In this document: positions 1 to 6,083 of the stretch, in pieces
Layout of the letters: each line of letters opens with the position of its first letter
Position numbering within the stretch: position 1 is the stretch's first letter
Assembly (NCBI GenBank): GCA_026982515.1
Contig: JALSGY010000391.1
Span: 1-12,702 of the forward strand
Direction of reading: 5' to 3'
Origin: Paracoccaceae bacterium
GTDB taxonomy: Bacteria > Pseudomonadota > Alphaproteobacteria > Rhodobacterales > Rhodobacteraceae
Length of the DNA: 12,702 bases
Position numbers and translations under genes: made by a program
Notes under the pieces: model-generated
What the model was told of the DNA's origin: nothing
Database searches by the model: none
Seen by the model: only the letters and a program-made list of their open reading frames with translations

Positions 1-375
1 AACAGAGCTCACCAGCTCACCGGCCACCGCATCGCGGGTGGTGAGCGCAAACAGCTCGGCCTCGTTGGCCTCGATGAAGCGGCGCAGGATCTGCCGGGTG
101 CTGGAGAACCTTGCATTCAGCAGCGGCGCGCCCTTCTGCGCGGTGGTGAGCAGGATGAACCTGCGGTTGGCGCCATCGGGGTTGAGGTAGAGGTCATCCC
201 CCAGCTCATCGGCCACCTCCGGGGAAAACCCGGAAATATCCACATGGAAGTCGGACAGGGCCGTGGTGCGCCCGCTCAGCGCCCTGAGGGCGCGGTTGTA
301 GCGCTCTACCAGGGCAGGGCTGTCCACCGGCACCAGATTGCCGAACATCAACCCCTTTTCGATGAGGCGCCTCAA
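1..375 (-). CDS. DUF6638-like protein of unknown function, N-terminal part (runs off the window)
   Basis: I read 125 codons from a TTG start at 375 to the window edge, with no stop. The protein begins MRRLIEKGLMFGNLVPV and later contains VERYNRAL (23-30), DFHVDISGFSPEVADELGDD (42-61) and LYLNPDGANRRFILL (62-76). This pattern matches my recollection of the Rhodobacterales family called DUF6638; the family name is from memory and not checked. No membrane segment or catalytic motif is visible in this part. The TTG start is chosen because a perfect AGGAGG lies 7 nt upstream (383-388), because no in-frame ATG lies between 440 and 375, and because the remembered homologues begin at this point. The start overlaps the TGA of a 22-codon mini-ORF (TTGA), so translation is probably coupled. 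It is the last visible gene of the minus-strand operon that starts at 5111. The true gene end lies outside the window. Confidence 0.8.
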   Translation of the reverse strand, partial: MRRLIEKGLMFGNLVPVDSPALVERYNRALRALSGRTTALSDFHVDISGFSPEVADELGDDLYLNPDGANRRFILLTTAQKGAPLLNARFSSTRQILRRFIEANEAELFALTTRDAVAGELVSSV

Positions 376-440
376 GGCCGCCCCTCCTTCGCCCGCACCG
401 CCCCCGGCAGGCCGGCCAGCATGTGCCGCAGCAGGCTCAT
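372..440 (-). CDS. Possible 22-codon mini-ORF linking two operon genes
   Basis: A 22-codon frame (starts MSLLRHMLAG, ends AKEGRP) begins with an ATG that overlaps the TGA of the membrane-protein gene (ATGA). It ends with a TGA that overlaps the TTG start of the next gene (TTGA). A GGGAG sequence 8 nt before the ATG could serve as its ribosome binding site. The peptide is basic and weakly amphipathic, with no recognisable family. The double overlap suggests a coupling relay that keeps ribosomes on the message between the two larger genes, but this is inference. It could equally be a fortuitous frame in GC-rich DNA, or a remnant of a longer gene. The same frame stays open upstream to about 914, antisense-free but overlapping the neighbouring genes, so openness alone is weak evidence. 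Confidence 0.3.
   Translation of the reverse strand: MSLLRHMLAGLPGAVRAKEGRP
383..388 (-). promoter_or_regulatory. Perfect Shine-Dalgarno supporting the TTG start at 375
   Basis: The minus strand reads AGGAGG, then 7 nt (GGCGGCC), then TTG. This is consensus sequence at ideal spacing. It decides the non-ATG start of the partial DUF6638-like gene. It lies inside the upstream 22-codon mini-ORF, so ribosomes translating the mini-ORF would pass over it and stop exactly at the TTG. Confidence 0.65.
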
Positions 441-814
441 CGCCGCTTCTCCCGTACCATCTCTTCGCCCCGGCGCCTTTCCAGCCCCTGTAACAGAACA
501 AGCCATGCCAGCGCCAGAACCGGCCCCCACAGCAGCGTGGCCTTCACCGACAGGCGCAGGAAGAACAGCGTCACCGCCACCGGAGCCTGCGCCATGGCCG
601 CCCCCGGGCGCGCCCCGTCCAGCGCATGGAGCAGCGCGAAGATCACCGCGCCCGCCACCAGCAGCACCAGCGCTGCAAGCATCACCGCCACCGCCAGCCG
701 CCACCGCGACAGCGTCTTCCCGGCCAGCCACCCCGGCAGCAGCGCCGCTCCCGCCACCAGCACCGCCAGCGGCAGGGCGGTATTGAGCAGGCCGATGGGC
801 TGGGGCTGGATCAT
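437..814 (-). CDS. Small three-helix inner-membrane protein, unknown function
   Basis: The product is 125 residues with strongly hydrophobic stretches at about 10-31, 40-64 and 79-110. The third stretch carries R87 and K91 in its first half, so the true membrane span may be only about 92-110. The ends are short: a polar N-terminus (MIQPQP) and a very basic C-terminal tail (LERRRGEEMVREKRR), which by the positive-inside rule probably faces the cytoplasm. I see no signal peptide, catalytic motif or known family. The ATG at 814 overlaps the TGA of the AAA ATPase gene (ATGA), and AGGAAGG lies 7 nt upstream. The gene is therefore co-translated with the ATPase and is the only membrane protein visible in the operon, which makes it the likely membrane anchor or target of the cytoplasmic partners. 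That role is inferred from context only. Confidence 0.85.
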   Translation of the reverse strand: MIQPQPIGLLNTALPLAVLVAGAALLPGWLAGKTLSRWRLAVAVMLAALVLLVAGAVIFALLHALDGARPGAAMAQAPVAVTLFFLRLSVKATLLWGPVLALAWLVLLQGLERRRGEEMVREKRR

Positions 815-2754
815 TCCCCCGCCTTCCTCGCGGCAAGGCGCCGCCGGGCCTCGTCCCTCCTCTCCATCTCGCGCATCGCGGCCTCGATCGCCGCCTCGTC
901 CGACTGCCCGGCATAGCGGAACTCGCTGTCTGCGTAACGGTTGATCTCCTGGATCACCATCTCCACCGTGATCGGGCGCATCAATTCGCGAATCATCGCC
1001 AGCTTCTCGTCATAACTCCTGAAGAGAAACAGATCGGGCTGCTCCATCCACTCGTCGGGCAGCTCGAAATCCATCGCCCGCACCTTGACCGCATCTGTGA
1101 TGTTCTTGATCGCCCGGCCGGTAAAACGCGGATCCACCTCCTGGATCGCCTTCAGGTAAGCACCCAGCCCGGCGATGGTGTCGGGCCGGCCATGCTCCCG
1201 CTCGATCCTTTCCCAGACCCGCACCAGCGCCTCTTCCTGCGGTCGGTCGTGCGCTTCGAACGAACGCGCCACCGCCCGGGTGATTTCCTGGCTGGCGAAG
1301 GGGGCGTGATCGCCCAGCGGGATCTCGTGGTTGTCACCCAGAAGCAGATACAGGATGTCGGTGTAATCCTCCCGCGTCTGCGGCCCGTTCACCGCAAAAC
1401 GAGCGCCGGCACGCTGACGCAGGGCATCGTCCACGTTCTCCGGGTAGTTGGAAAACATCCCGAAGGTGCAGTTGCCGCGCACCACCGTACCGGCCCCGGA
1501 AAACGCCTCCATCAGCACCGCCGTCACCTCCTGCTGGCCGGCCGAGGACTGCCGGTCGCCGCGCCGGCCCGCGATCTGGTCGATATCGTCGATGGTGCCG
1601 AAGCCGATCACCTGCGGATCCATCACGTTGTCGATGAAGGCCCGCGCGTTCTGCCCCGACCTGCCTTGGTAGCTGTCGATCTGGTCGATCGAGAAGTTCT
1701 GATAACGAAACGGATAGCCGGCAACCTGGCAATAATCGTTGATCAGCCCGGCCATCATGCGGATCAGCAGCGTCTTGCCGGTGCCGGGCAGCCCGTCGCC
1801 CATGAAGGTGAAGATGAAGCCGCCCAGCTCGGCGAAAGGGTTCAGCCTGCGCTCGAAGTCGTAGGCCATCAGCATCCGGGCAAGCTTCATCGCCTGGTAC
1901 TTGGCGATATGGTTGCCGATCACCTCCCGGGGCTTCTTGAAACTCATGGTCAGGGCCGGGCCGCGGCCGCGGCGGGCCGGGTTGAAGCCGTCGATCGTGA
2001 AGTCATCCGCCTCGACCCGATAGCGCACCGCGGTAAAGGCCCCCAGCCGCGGTGCGGTCCGGGCCCGAAGCGCCACCTTCTCCATCAACTGCTCGGCAAA
2101 GGCCAGCACGGTGGCCACCATACGCGCCTCGCCGTCTCCATGGCGGGCAAGCTTGCGGTCCAGTTCCCAAAGCGCGCCGTGCAGGGCCAGCGGGGTGTTG
2201 TCGGTCAATACCTCGTCGAGGCCACCGATCTCCACCTCGGCCCCACCTGCCGAAGGCGCCAGCAGAAAGGCGGTGGCATTGGCAAAAGTATAGAGCACCG
2301 CCAGCGCCTCGCCGGCCAGAAGCTCGGAAAATTCGGCGGCGCGCTCCTTCGGCAGCCGCCCCTCGAGGTTTTCGCGCTTGAGTGCGGCCAGCCCGGTCTG
2401 CCCGGCGTAGGCCTCTCCCACCGCCAGGGAAATCGCCAGAGCCCGGCGCAGCCCCTGCAGGACGCTGGTCTGAATCACCGAGAGCAGCCCATCCCCCCCG
2501 TCGGCCGTCTCGATCCGCTCGATCAGACGCACCCCCTCGGGGCGCCGGGTGGAGTGCGCCGCCAGCCCCGGCGTGGTGGAGCGGAACCGGCGGGTGCGCA
2601 CCACCCCCGGCGATCCCTCGGCCTGCCGGGGCACCTCATCTACGCGCGCCAGCCGCGGTGCGTGGTCGAAGCCCTCCAGCATCGCCAGCGCCGCGGGGTA
2701 ATGGGCGCGGATCTCCTGCTCGGGAAGTTCCATCAGATCGGCGGGAACGCTCAT
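811..2754 (-). CDS. AAA-family ATPase with long unique N- and C-terminal regions
   Basis: About 647 residues. Numbering from the ATG at 2754, the Walker A motif GDGLPGTGKT is at 319-328, the Walker B segment IGFGTIDDID is near 383-392, and a sensor-1 Asn lies in MFSNYPENVDDALRQR near 436. R446 and R448 follow as arginine-finger candidates. A GRAIKN segment near 546-551 is placed like the sensor-2 helix. This is the layout of a classical, hydrolysis-competent AAA domain that probably works as an oligomer. The ~300-residue N-terminal region has no domain I recognise and may bind substrate or partner. The C-terminus (after about 610) is charged and helical. No membrane segment is visible. The ATG at 2754 is chosen because GGAGA lies 7 nt upstream; a TTG at 2790 would add 12 polar residues. 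The preceding 129-bp gap holds an inverted repeat, and the stop overlaps the next start. In context it is the motor of this operon; its substrate is unknown. Confidence 0.9.
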   Translation of the reverse strand: MSVPADLMELPEQEIRAHYPAALAMLEGFDHAPRLARVDEVPRQAEGSPGVVRTRRFRSTTPGLAAHSTRRPEGVRLIERIETADGGDGLLSVIQTSVLQGLRRALAISLAVGEAYAGQTGLAALKRENLEGRLPKERAAEFSELLAGEALAVLYTFANATAFLLAPSAGGAEVEIGGLDEVLTDNTPLALHGALWELDRKLARHGDGEARMVATVLAFAEQLMEKVALRARTAPRLGAFTAVRYRVEADDFTIDGFNPARRGRGPALTMSFKKPREVIGNHIAKYQAMKLARMLMAYDFERRLNPFAELGGFIFTFMGDGLPGTGKTLLIRMMAGLINDYCQVAGYPFRYQNFSIDQIDSYQGRSGQNARAFIDNVMDPQVIGFGTIDDIDQIAGRRGDRQSSAGQQEVTAVLMEAFSGAGTVVRGNCTFGMFSNYPENVDDALRQRAGARFAVNGPQTREDYTDILYLLLGDNHEIPLGDHAPFASQEITRAVARSFEAHDRPQEEALVRVWERIEREHGRPDTIAGLGAYLKAIQEVDPRFTGRAIKNITDAVKVRAMDFELPDEWMEQPDLFLFRSYDEKLAMIRELMRPITVEMVIQEINRYADSEFRYAGQSDEAAIEAAMREMERRDEARRRLAARKAGE

Positions 2755-2771
2755 GCCACTCTCTCCGGAAT

Positions 2772-2876
2772 GCTCTTCTTCTGTCTGCAAATACTCCCGC
2801 CGGAGGCATTGAATCCCCGGCGTGCAGGGCAGGGCTTCATGCCTTCGAAGGGGATATTTTCACGAATACGAAGCGG
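2772..2876. repeat. Imperfect inverted repeat (two ~45-bp arms) before the AAA gene
   Basis: One arm reads on the minus strand from 2816 to 2772, the other on the plus strand from 2833 to 2876, with 16 bp between them. Aligned, the arms share GG-TTC, ATGCCT, CG, GGG, TATTT, CA and GAAG in the same order, about two thirds of positions. The minus arm contains GGCGGGAGTATTT followed by a purine-rich AGAAGAAGAG, a type of sequence I recall between genes in many Rhodobacteraceae genomes; this has not been checked. The element fills the only real gap in the operon, from just after the stop of the 383-residue gene to just before the ATPase ribosome binding site. As RNA it could fold into a long interrupted hairpin that affects termination, stability or ATPase expression. 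Confidence 0.55.
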
Positions 2877-2883
2877 CATCGGC

Positions 2884-4035
2884 CTACCTGTAACCAAGCA
2901 CCCGGCCGCCCGGGCTGACGACGAACTTCCGCACCTCGCGAAACCCCGGCGGGTCAAGCTCGGCGAGCACCTGAAAGGGGCGTTCGGGAAGGATGACGGC
3001 GCGTTCGGTGCGGGTCGCTCCGGTATCGATGCCGCGCCCGGCGAAAGGATCGAGGGCAAAGATCTCGCGCTCCACCTCACCGAACCAACCCTTCCTTTCC
3101 ACCTTCACCCGCTCGCTTTCCAGTTCCTCCGTCGTCCAGACCAGGGCCCAGTCCTCTCCGGCCGGGGCCTTGGCCTGCTCGAGCACCTGACGGATCGGGC
3201 CGGACTGACGGGTGAAGGCGCTGGAATACATCGGCCCCACGTGGATACGCCGCAGCCGCTTGGGGTGGATGTCGTCGAAATCCTGATCGAGACCCTGGGC
3301 GATGGTCAGCAGTTTCAGCCCGGCCACGGACTGGGCCATCAGGTGGCGCTGCACCCCGGCCCAGCGGGCCTGATCCTTCGGCAGAGCACTGCGCCCGGTG
3401 TCTTCCAGATCAAGCAGGTAGATGGTGGGCAGGTTCAGCTGGCTGTCATAGACCGCCCAGTGCAGCAGGTAGCGCCGCCGGGCGTCACCTTGCCGGTTTC
3501 CCTGCCACAGTATCTCCGGATCGTTTTCCGCCCAGAACAGCCCGCCCCTGCGCAGCGCCTGGTAATAGAGCCGCTGCGACAGGGCGTATTGCAGCCTCAC
3601 CGGCACCTCCAGATCGCCCACGATGGTGCGGATCATCTGGTCTTTCAGCTCCGCCTCGGTGGGCATGTTGCGCAGGTGGCGTTCGGCCTGCTGGGCATCG
3701 TTGGCCATGGTCAGAAGTTCCGCGAACACCGGAAAGCCGCTTTCGTGCACGTCGATCTCCAGCGCCCCGAAGCCGGCCCCACGCCCGCTGAGCAGGTATT
3801 TCATGGAAAGCGCCTCGAAGGTGCGATCGAGTGCCTCGACATGGCCGCGCAGCACCGCCACGTCCCTCTTCGACAGGCGGTCGCCGGCCTCCATGGCCGC
3901 GGCAACCCGTGCCAGGTGGCGGGTGATCCGGTCGAACTTGGCAAAGTAGCGGCGGGCGGCGAACGGATCGCTCAGCTCCACGTGGTCGGCGGTCAGCGCC
4001 GCCGTCACATCGCCTCTGTGGCCCTGCCCCGGCAT
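2884..4035 (-). CDS. Uncharacterised 383-residue cytoplasmic protein of the AAA operon
   Basis: I do not recognise this family. The protein appears soluble, with no signal peptide or membrane helix. Residues about 25-80 are helical and charged (RRYFAKFDRITRHLARV, then KRDVAVLRGHVEALDRTFEAL). A middle segment (about 150-215) holds LYYQALRRGGLFWAEN, RRRYLLHWAVYDSQ and NLPTIYLLDLED, which looks like an alternating alpha/beta core. The C-terminal part (about 295-383) has repeated Trp and charged strands (DWALVW, KGWFGEVEREIFALDPFAG) and ends VVSPGGRVLGYR. No nucleotide-binding or catalytic motif stands out. The ATG at 4035 shares bases with the upstream stop (TGATG) and has no clear Shine-Dalgarno, so translation is probably by termination-reinitiation. 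A GTG nine codons in, with AGAGG upstream, is an alternative start. Its position between the coiled-coil gene and the ATPase suggests an adaptor or regulatory partner, which is inference. Confidence 0.85.
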   Translation of the reverse strand: MPGQGHRGDVTAALTADHVELSDPFAARRYFAKFDRITRHLARVAAAMEAGDRLSKRDVAVLRGHVEALDRTFEALSMKYLLSGRGAGFGALEIDVHESGFPVFAELLTMANDAQQAERHLRNMPTEAELKDQMIRTIVGDLEVPVRLQYALSQRLYYQALRRGGLFWAENDPEILWQGNRQGDARRRYLLHWAVYDSQLNLPTIYLLDLEDTGRSALPKDQARWAGVQRHLMAQSVAGLKLLTIAQGLDQDFDDIHPKRLRRIHVGPMYSSAFTRQSGPIRQVLEQAKAPAGEDWALVWTTEELESERVKVERKGWFGEVEREIFALDPFAGRGIDTGATRTERAVILPERPFQVLAELDPPGFREVRKFVVSPGGRVLGYR

Positions 4036-5111
4036 CAGGAGCCGTAGAGGTTCTTGTCGTGCTTCTCGACGATGGCGGCAAAGCGCCGGGCAAAACGCTC
4101 GTCGGCCTTGGCCTTCTGCTCAAGCACCTTGCGGGCGAAGACCATGTGATCTTCATGCGCCTCCAGCATGTCGGCCATCGCGCTGTTGGTGGCGGCACCG
4201 ATCCCGGCCATGGCCGCCTGGGCCTGCTTGTCCGTTTCAACCCCGATCTCGTTGATCCGATGCGCCACCTCCTGCTGCTGGGCGGTTTTCAGCGATTTCG
4301 ACAGCGCGTCATACAGCACCACCCGCTGCCTGGTATCGGTCTGCAGCTTGTTGATCAGCACCATCTGGGTGGCAGCCTGGTTCTGCAGGCTGTCCAGCCA
4401 GGTCTTGCCCTTCTCTATGTAGCGTTCCAGCGTCTGGCTTCTGGCCAGCTTCACCTGCTCGGCCTGGACCTTCTCGTTGTACGCGGCGTTGAGCGCGGCC
4501 AGTTCGCTTTCCAGACGGGTGCGTTCGGCGGCGTCCTGCTCCACCGAAATACGGTTTTCCAGCTCGATGATCTTCGGATCCATCGCCTGGATTTCCTCAC
4601 GCAGCTTCTCCAGTTCGCCCACCACTGCCTCGCGCTCGTCCAGGGTGGCAGAAAGGTTGGTCTCCACGCGCTCCTTCTGGGTGTTCAGCATGTCAAGCTG
4701 GCTCTGCAGAAGCTTCACGATGGTGTCGGACTTGGCGATCAGGTCCTGCAGCTTGTCGTCGATGGAGGCGGTGCGCATCCGCTCCTGACGCAGCGATTCC
4801 GCCTTCGCCTTCGAGAAGATGCCGACGAACTTCTCCCAGCCCGTCTTGTTGCGCATCTCGTCGAAATCCTTCGAAAACGCCGCGGTGACGTCATCGAGGC
4901 CCATGATCAGCTCGGCGATGTTGGCATTCATCGCCTCCGCATGGGCATTGACTTCCTCAAGCGTGGCGGTCTCGATGTCCAGCGCCACCTCCTCGCCCGC
5001 GGCCATCCTGCTGCGCGCCTTCTCGATCCGGTCGGTGACTTCGGCAATGCGGGCCTGGGCCTCGCTCACCTGTTTCTGGCTTTCACGCAACTGCGCCTCG
5101 AACTCGGCCAT
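4035..5111 (-). CDS. Long coiled-coil protein, first gene of the AAA operon; possible distant TelA-like fold
   Basis: The product is 358 residues, almost entirely polar and helical. Coiled-coil heptads are evident at about 4-38, 130-235 and, less regularly, 260-350. A short non-coil segment, NKTGWEKFVGIFSKAKAESL (88-107), sits between them. There is no signal peptide or membrane helix. The order of a GW/GF-containing basic hinge, a long helical pair and a Gln/Asn-rich stretch (SLQNQAATQMVLINKLQTDT, 241-260) reminds me of TelA/KlaA toxic-anion-resistance proteins, which are also 330-400 residues. The similarity is weak and from memory. PspA-like membrane-associated coiled coils are another possibility. 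The ATG at 5111 has AGAGGA about 7 nt upstream. As the first gene of the operon it is made beside the AAA ATPase, whose remodelling activity could act on it. Confidence 0.85.
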   Translation of the reverse strand: MAEFEAQLRESQKQVSEAQARIAEVTDRIEKARSRMAAGEEVALDIETATLEEVNAHAEAMNANIAELIMGLDDVTAAFSKDFDEMRNKTGWEKFVGIFSKAKAESLRQERMRTASIDDKLQDLIAKSDTIVKLLQSQLDMLNTQKERVETNLSATLDEREAVVGELEKLREEIQAMDPKIIELENRISVEQDAAERTRLESELAALNAAYNEKVQAEQVKLARSQTLERYIEKGKTWLDSLQNQAATQMVLINKLQTDTRQRVVLYDALSKSLKTAQQQEVAHRINEIGVETDKQAQAAMAGIGAATNSAMADMLEAHEDHMVFARKVLEQKAKADERFARRFAAIVEKHDKNLYGS

Positions 5112-5226
5112 TGGCGGTTCCTCTCACATGCACATGGGTCTGCTGCACATCATCTAGGCGATAGTAGCGCGGATTTCACCGGCCGGTCGCCCGATTATGC
5201 CCCGATCCGCCGCGCAAAATGCTTTT

Positions 5227-5261
5227 CTGCCGGGGCCAATCGTGAAAGGATTTCCCGGCAG
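5227..5261 (+). promoter_or_regulatory. 8-bp perfect dyad in the leader of the SDR gene
   Basis: CTGCCGGG (5227-5234) and CCCGGCAG (5254-5261) are exact reverse complements separated by 19 bp, ending 6 bp before the SDR Shine-Dalgarno (GGAGG, 5268-5272). It lies in the 166-bp divergent region (5112-5277) that must hold promoters for both the minus-strand AAA operon and the plus-strand SDR gene. It could be an operator for an SDR-pathway regulator or a leader hairpin. No convincing -35/-10 pair could be assigned in this region for either direction. Confidence 0.35.
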
Positions 5262-5277
5262 GGCAACGGAGGGACAC

Positions 5278-6018
5278 ATGAGACTGGAAGGAAAGAGCGC
5301 TGTCGTCACCGGCGGGGGCTCGGGCTTCGGGGCCGGGATCTGCCGCAAGTTCGCCGAAGAAGGGGCGCGGGTGATGGTGGCCGACATCAACATGGATGCG
5401 GCCCAAGGCATCGCCGACGAGATCGGCGGCGCAGCCTTCGATGTGGACGTGGCCTCCGACGCAGGCGTCGCGGCAATGGTCCAGGCGGCGCTGGAAACCT
5501 TCGGCGCGGTTGACATCCTCGTCAACAATGCCGGCATCACCCATTTCCCGATGCCGCTGGAAGAGGTGCCGGAAGAGGAATTTGACCGGGTGATGGCGGT
5601 CAATGTCAAATCCGTCTACCTCACGGCGCGCCACATGGTGCCGGCCATGAAGGCCGCGGCCGGCGGGGTGATCCTGAACATCGCCTCCACCGCCGGCATC
5701 TCGCCGCGGCCGAAGCTCAACTGGTACAACGCATCGAAGGGCTGGATGATCACCGCCACCAAGACCATGGCGGTCGAGCTGGCCCCGGCCGGCATCCGCG
5801 TCAACGCGCTGTGCCCGGTGGCGGGGGAGACCCCGCTCCTGGCCACCTTCATGGGAGAGGACACCCCGCAGATGCGCGAGAAGTTCCTTTCCACCATCCC
5901 GCTGGGGCGCTTCTCCACCCCTCGCGACATGGGCAACGCCGCCGCCTTCCTGTGTTCCGACGAGGCGAGCATGATCACCGGCGTGGCCCTGGAGGTGGAT
6001 GGCGGGCGCTGCATCTGA
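5278..6018 (+). CDS. Short-chain dehydrogenase/reductase (SDR), FabG-like, NAD(H)-type
   Basis: The 246-residue product has the full classical SDR signature: cofactor loop TGGGSGFG (11-18), NNAG (83-86), and the catalytic tetrad N109, S137 (NIASTAG), Y150 and K154 (YNASK). D36 at the end of strand beta2 (VADIN) favours NAD(H) over NADP(H) in this family. The C-terminus ends in the usual VDGGRCI. The enzyme would oxidise an alcohol or reduce a ketone in the cytoplasm; the substrate cannot be read from the sequence. GGAGG lies 5 nt before the ATG. The P1-family hydrolase gene follows 65 bp downstream on the same strand, so the two probably share a transcript and perhaps a catabolic route. It could be annotated as 3-oxoacyl-ACP reductase by similarity, but nothing here ties it to fatty-acid synthesis. 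Confidence 0.93.
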   Translation: MRLEGKSAVVTGGGSGFGAGICRKFAEEGARVMVADINMDAAQGIADEIGGAAFDVDVASDAGVAAMVQAALETFGAVDILVNNAGITHFPMPLEEVPEEEFDRVMAVNVKSVYLTARHMVPAMKAAAGGVILNIASTAGISPRPKLNWYNASKGWMITATKTMAVELAPAGIRVNALCPVAGETPLLATFMGEDTPQMREKFLSTIPLGRFSTPRDMGNAAAFLCSDEASMITGVALEVDGGRCI

Positions 6019-6083
6019 GGGCGGGCAGCCGAAAAAGCCGGAACTTGGCCCGAAGCCGGGAGGGCAGGATGAAGGAGAGCATC

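Noticed and set aside
372..914. A 180-codon minus-strand frame ending at the mini-ORF stop
   Set aside because: It overlaps the membrane-protein gene and the ATPase C-terminus, and consists of Gly/Ala/Arg low-complexity sequence; only its last 22 codons have start and spacing features worth keeping.
2755..2790. Extending the AAA ATPase to a TTG at 2790
   Set aside because: The ATG at 2754 has a better-spaced GGAGA, and the extra residues are encoded by one arm of the inverted repeat.
1192..4047. A 951-codon open frame on the plus strand opposite the ATPase and 383-residue genes
   Set aside because: It spans two well-supported genes on the other strand and their intergenic repeat, and its composition (His-, Gln-, Gly- and Pro-rich) is that of an antisense frame in GC-rich DNA. 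No domain is recognisable.
4059..5513. A 484-codon plus-strand frame opposite the coiled-coil gene
   Set aside because: It is antisense to the clear coiled-coil gene and runs out of frame into the SDR gene. No family features.
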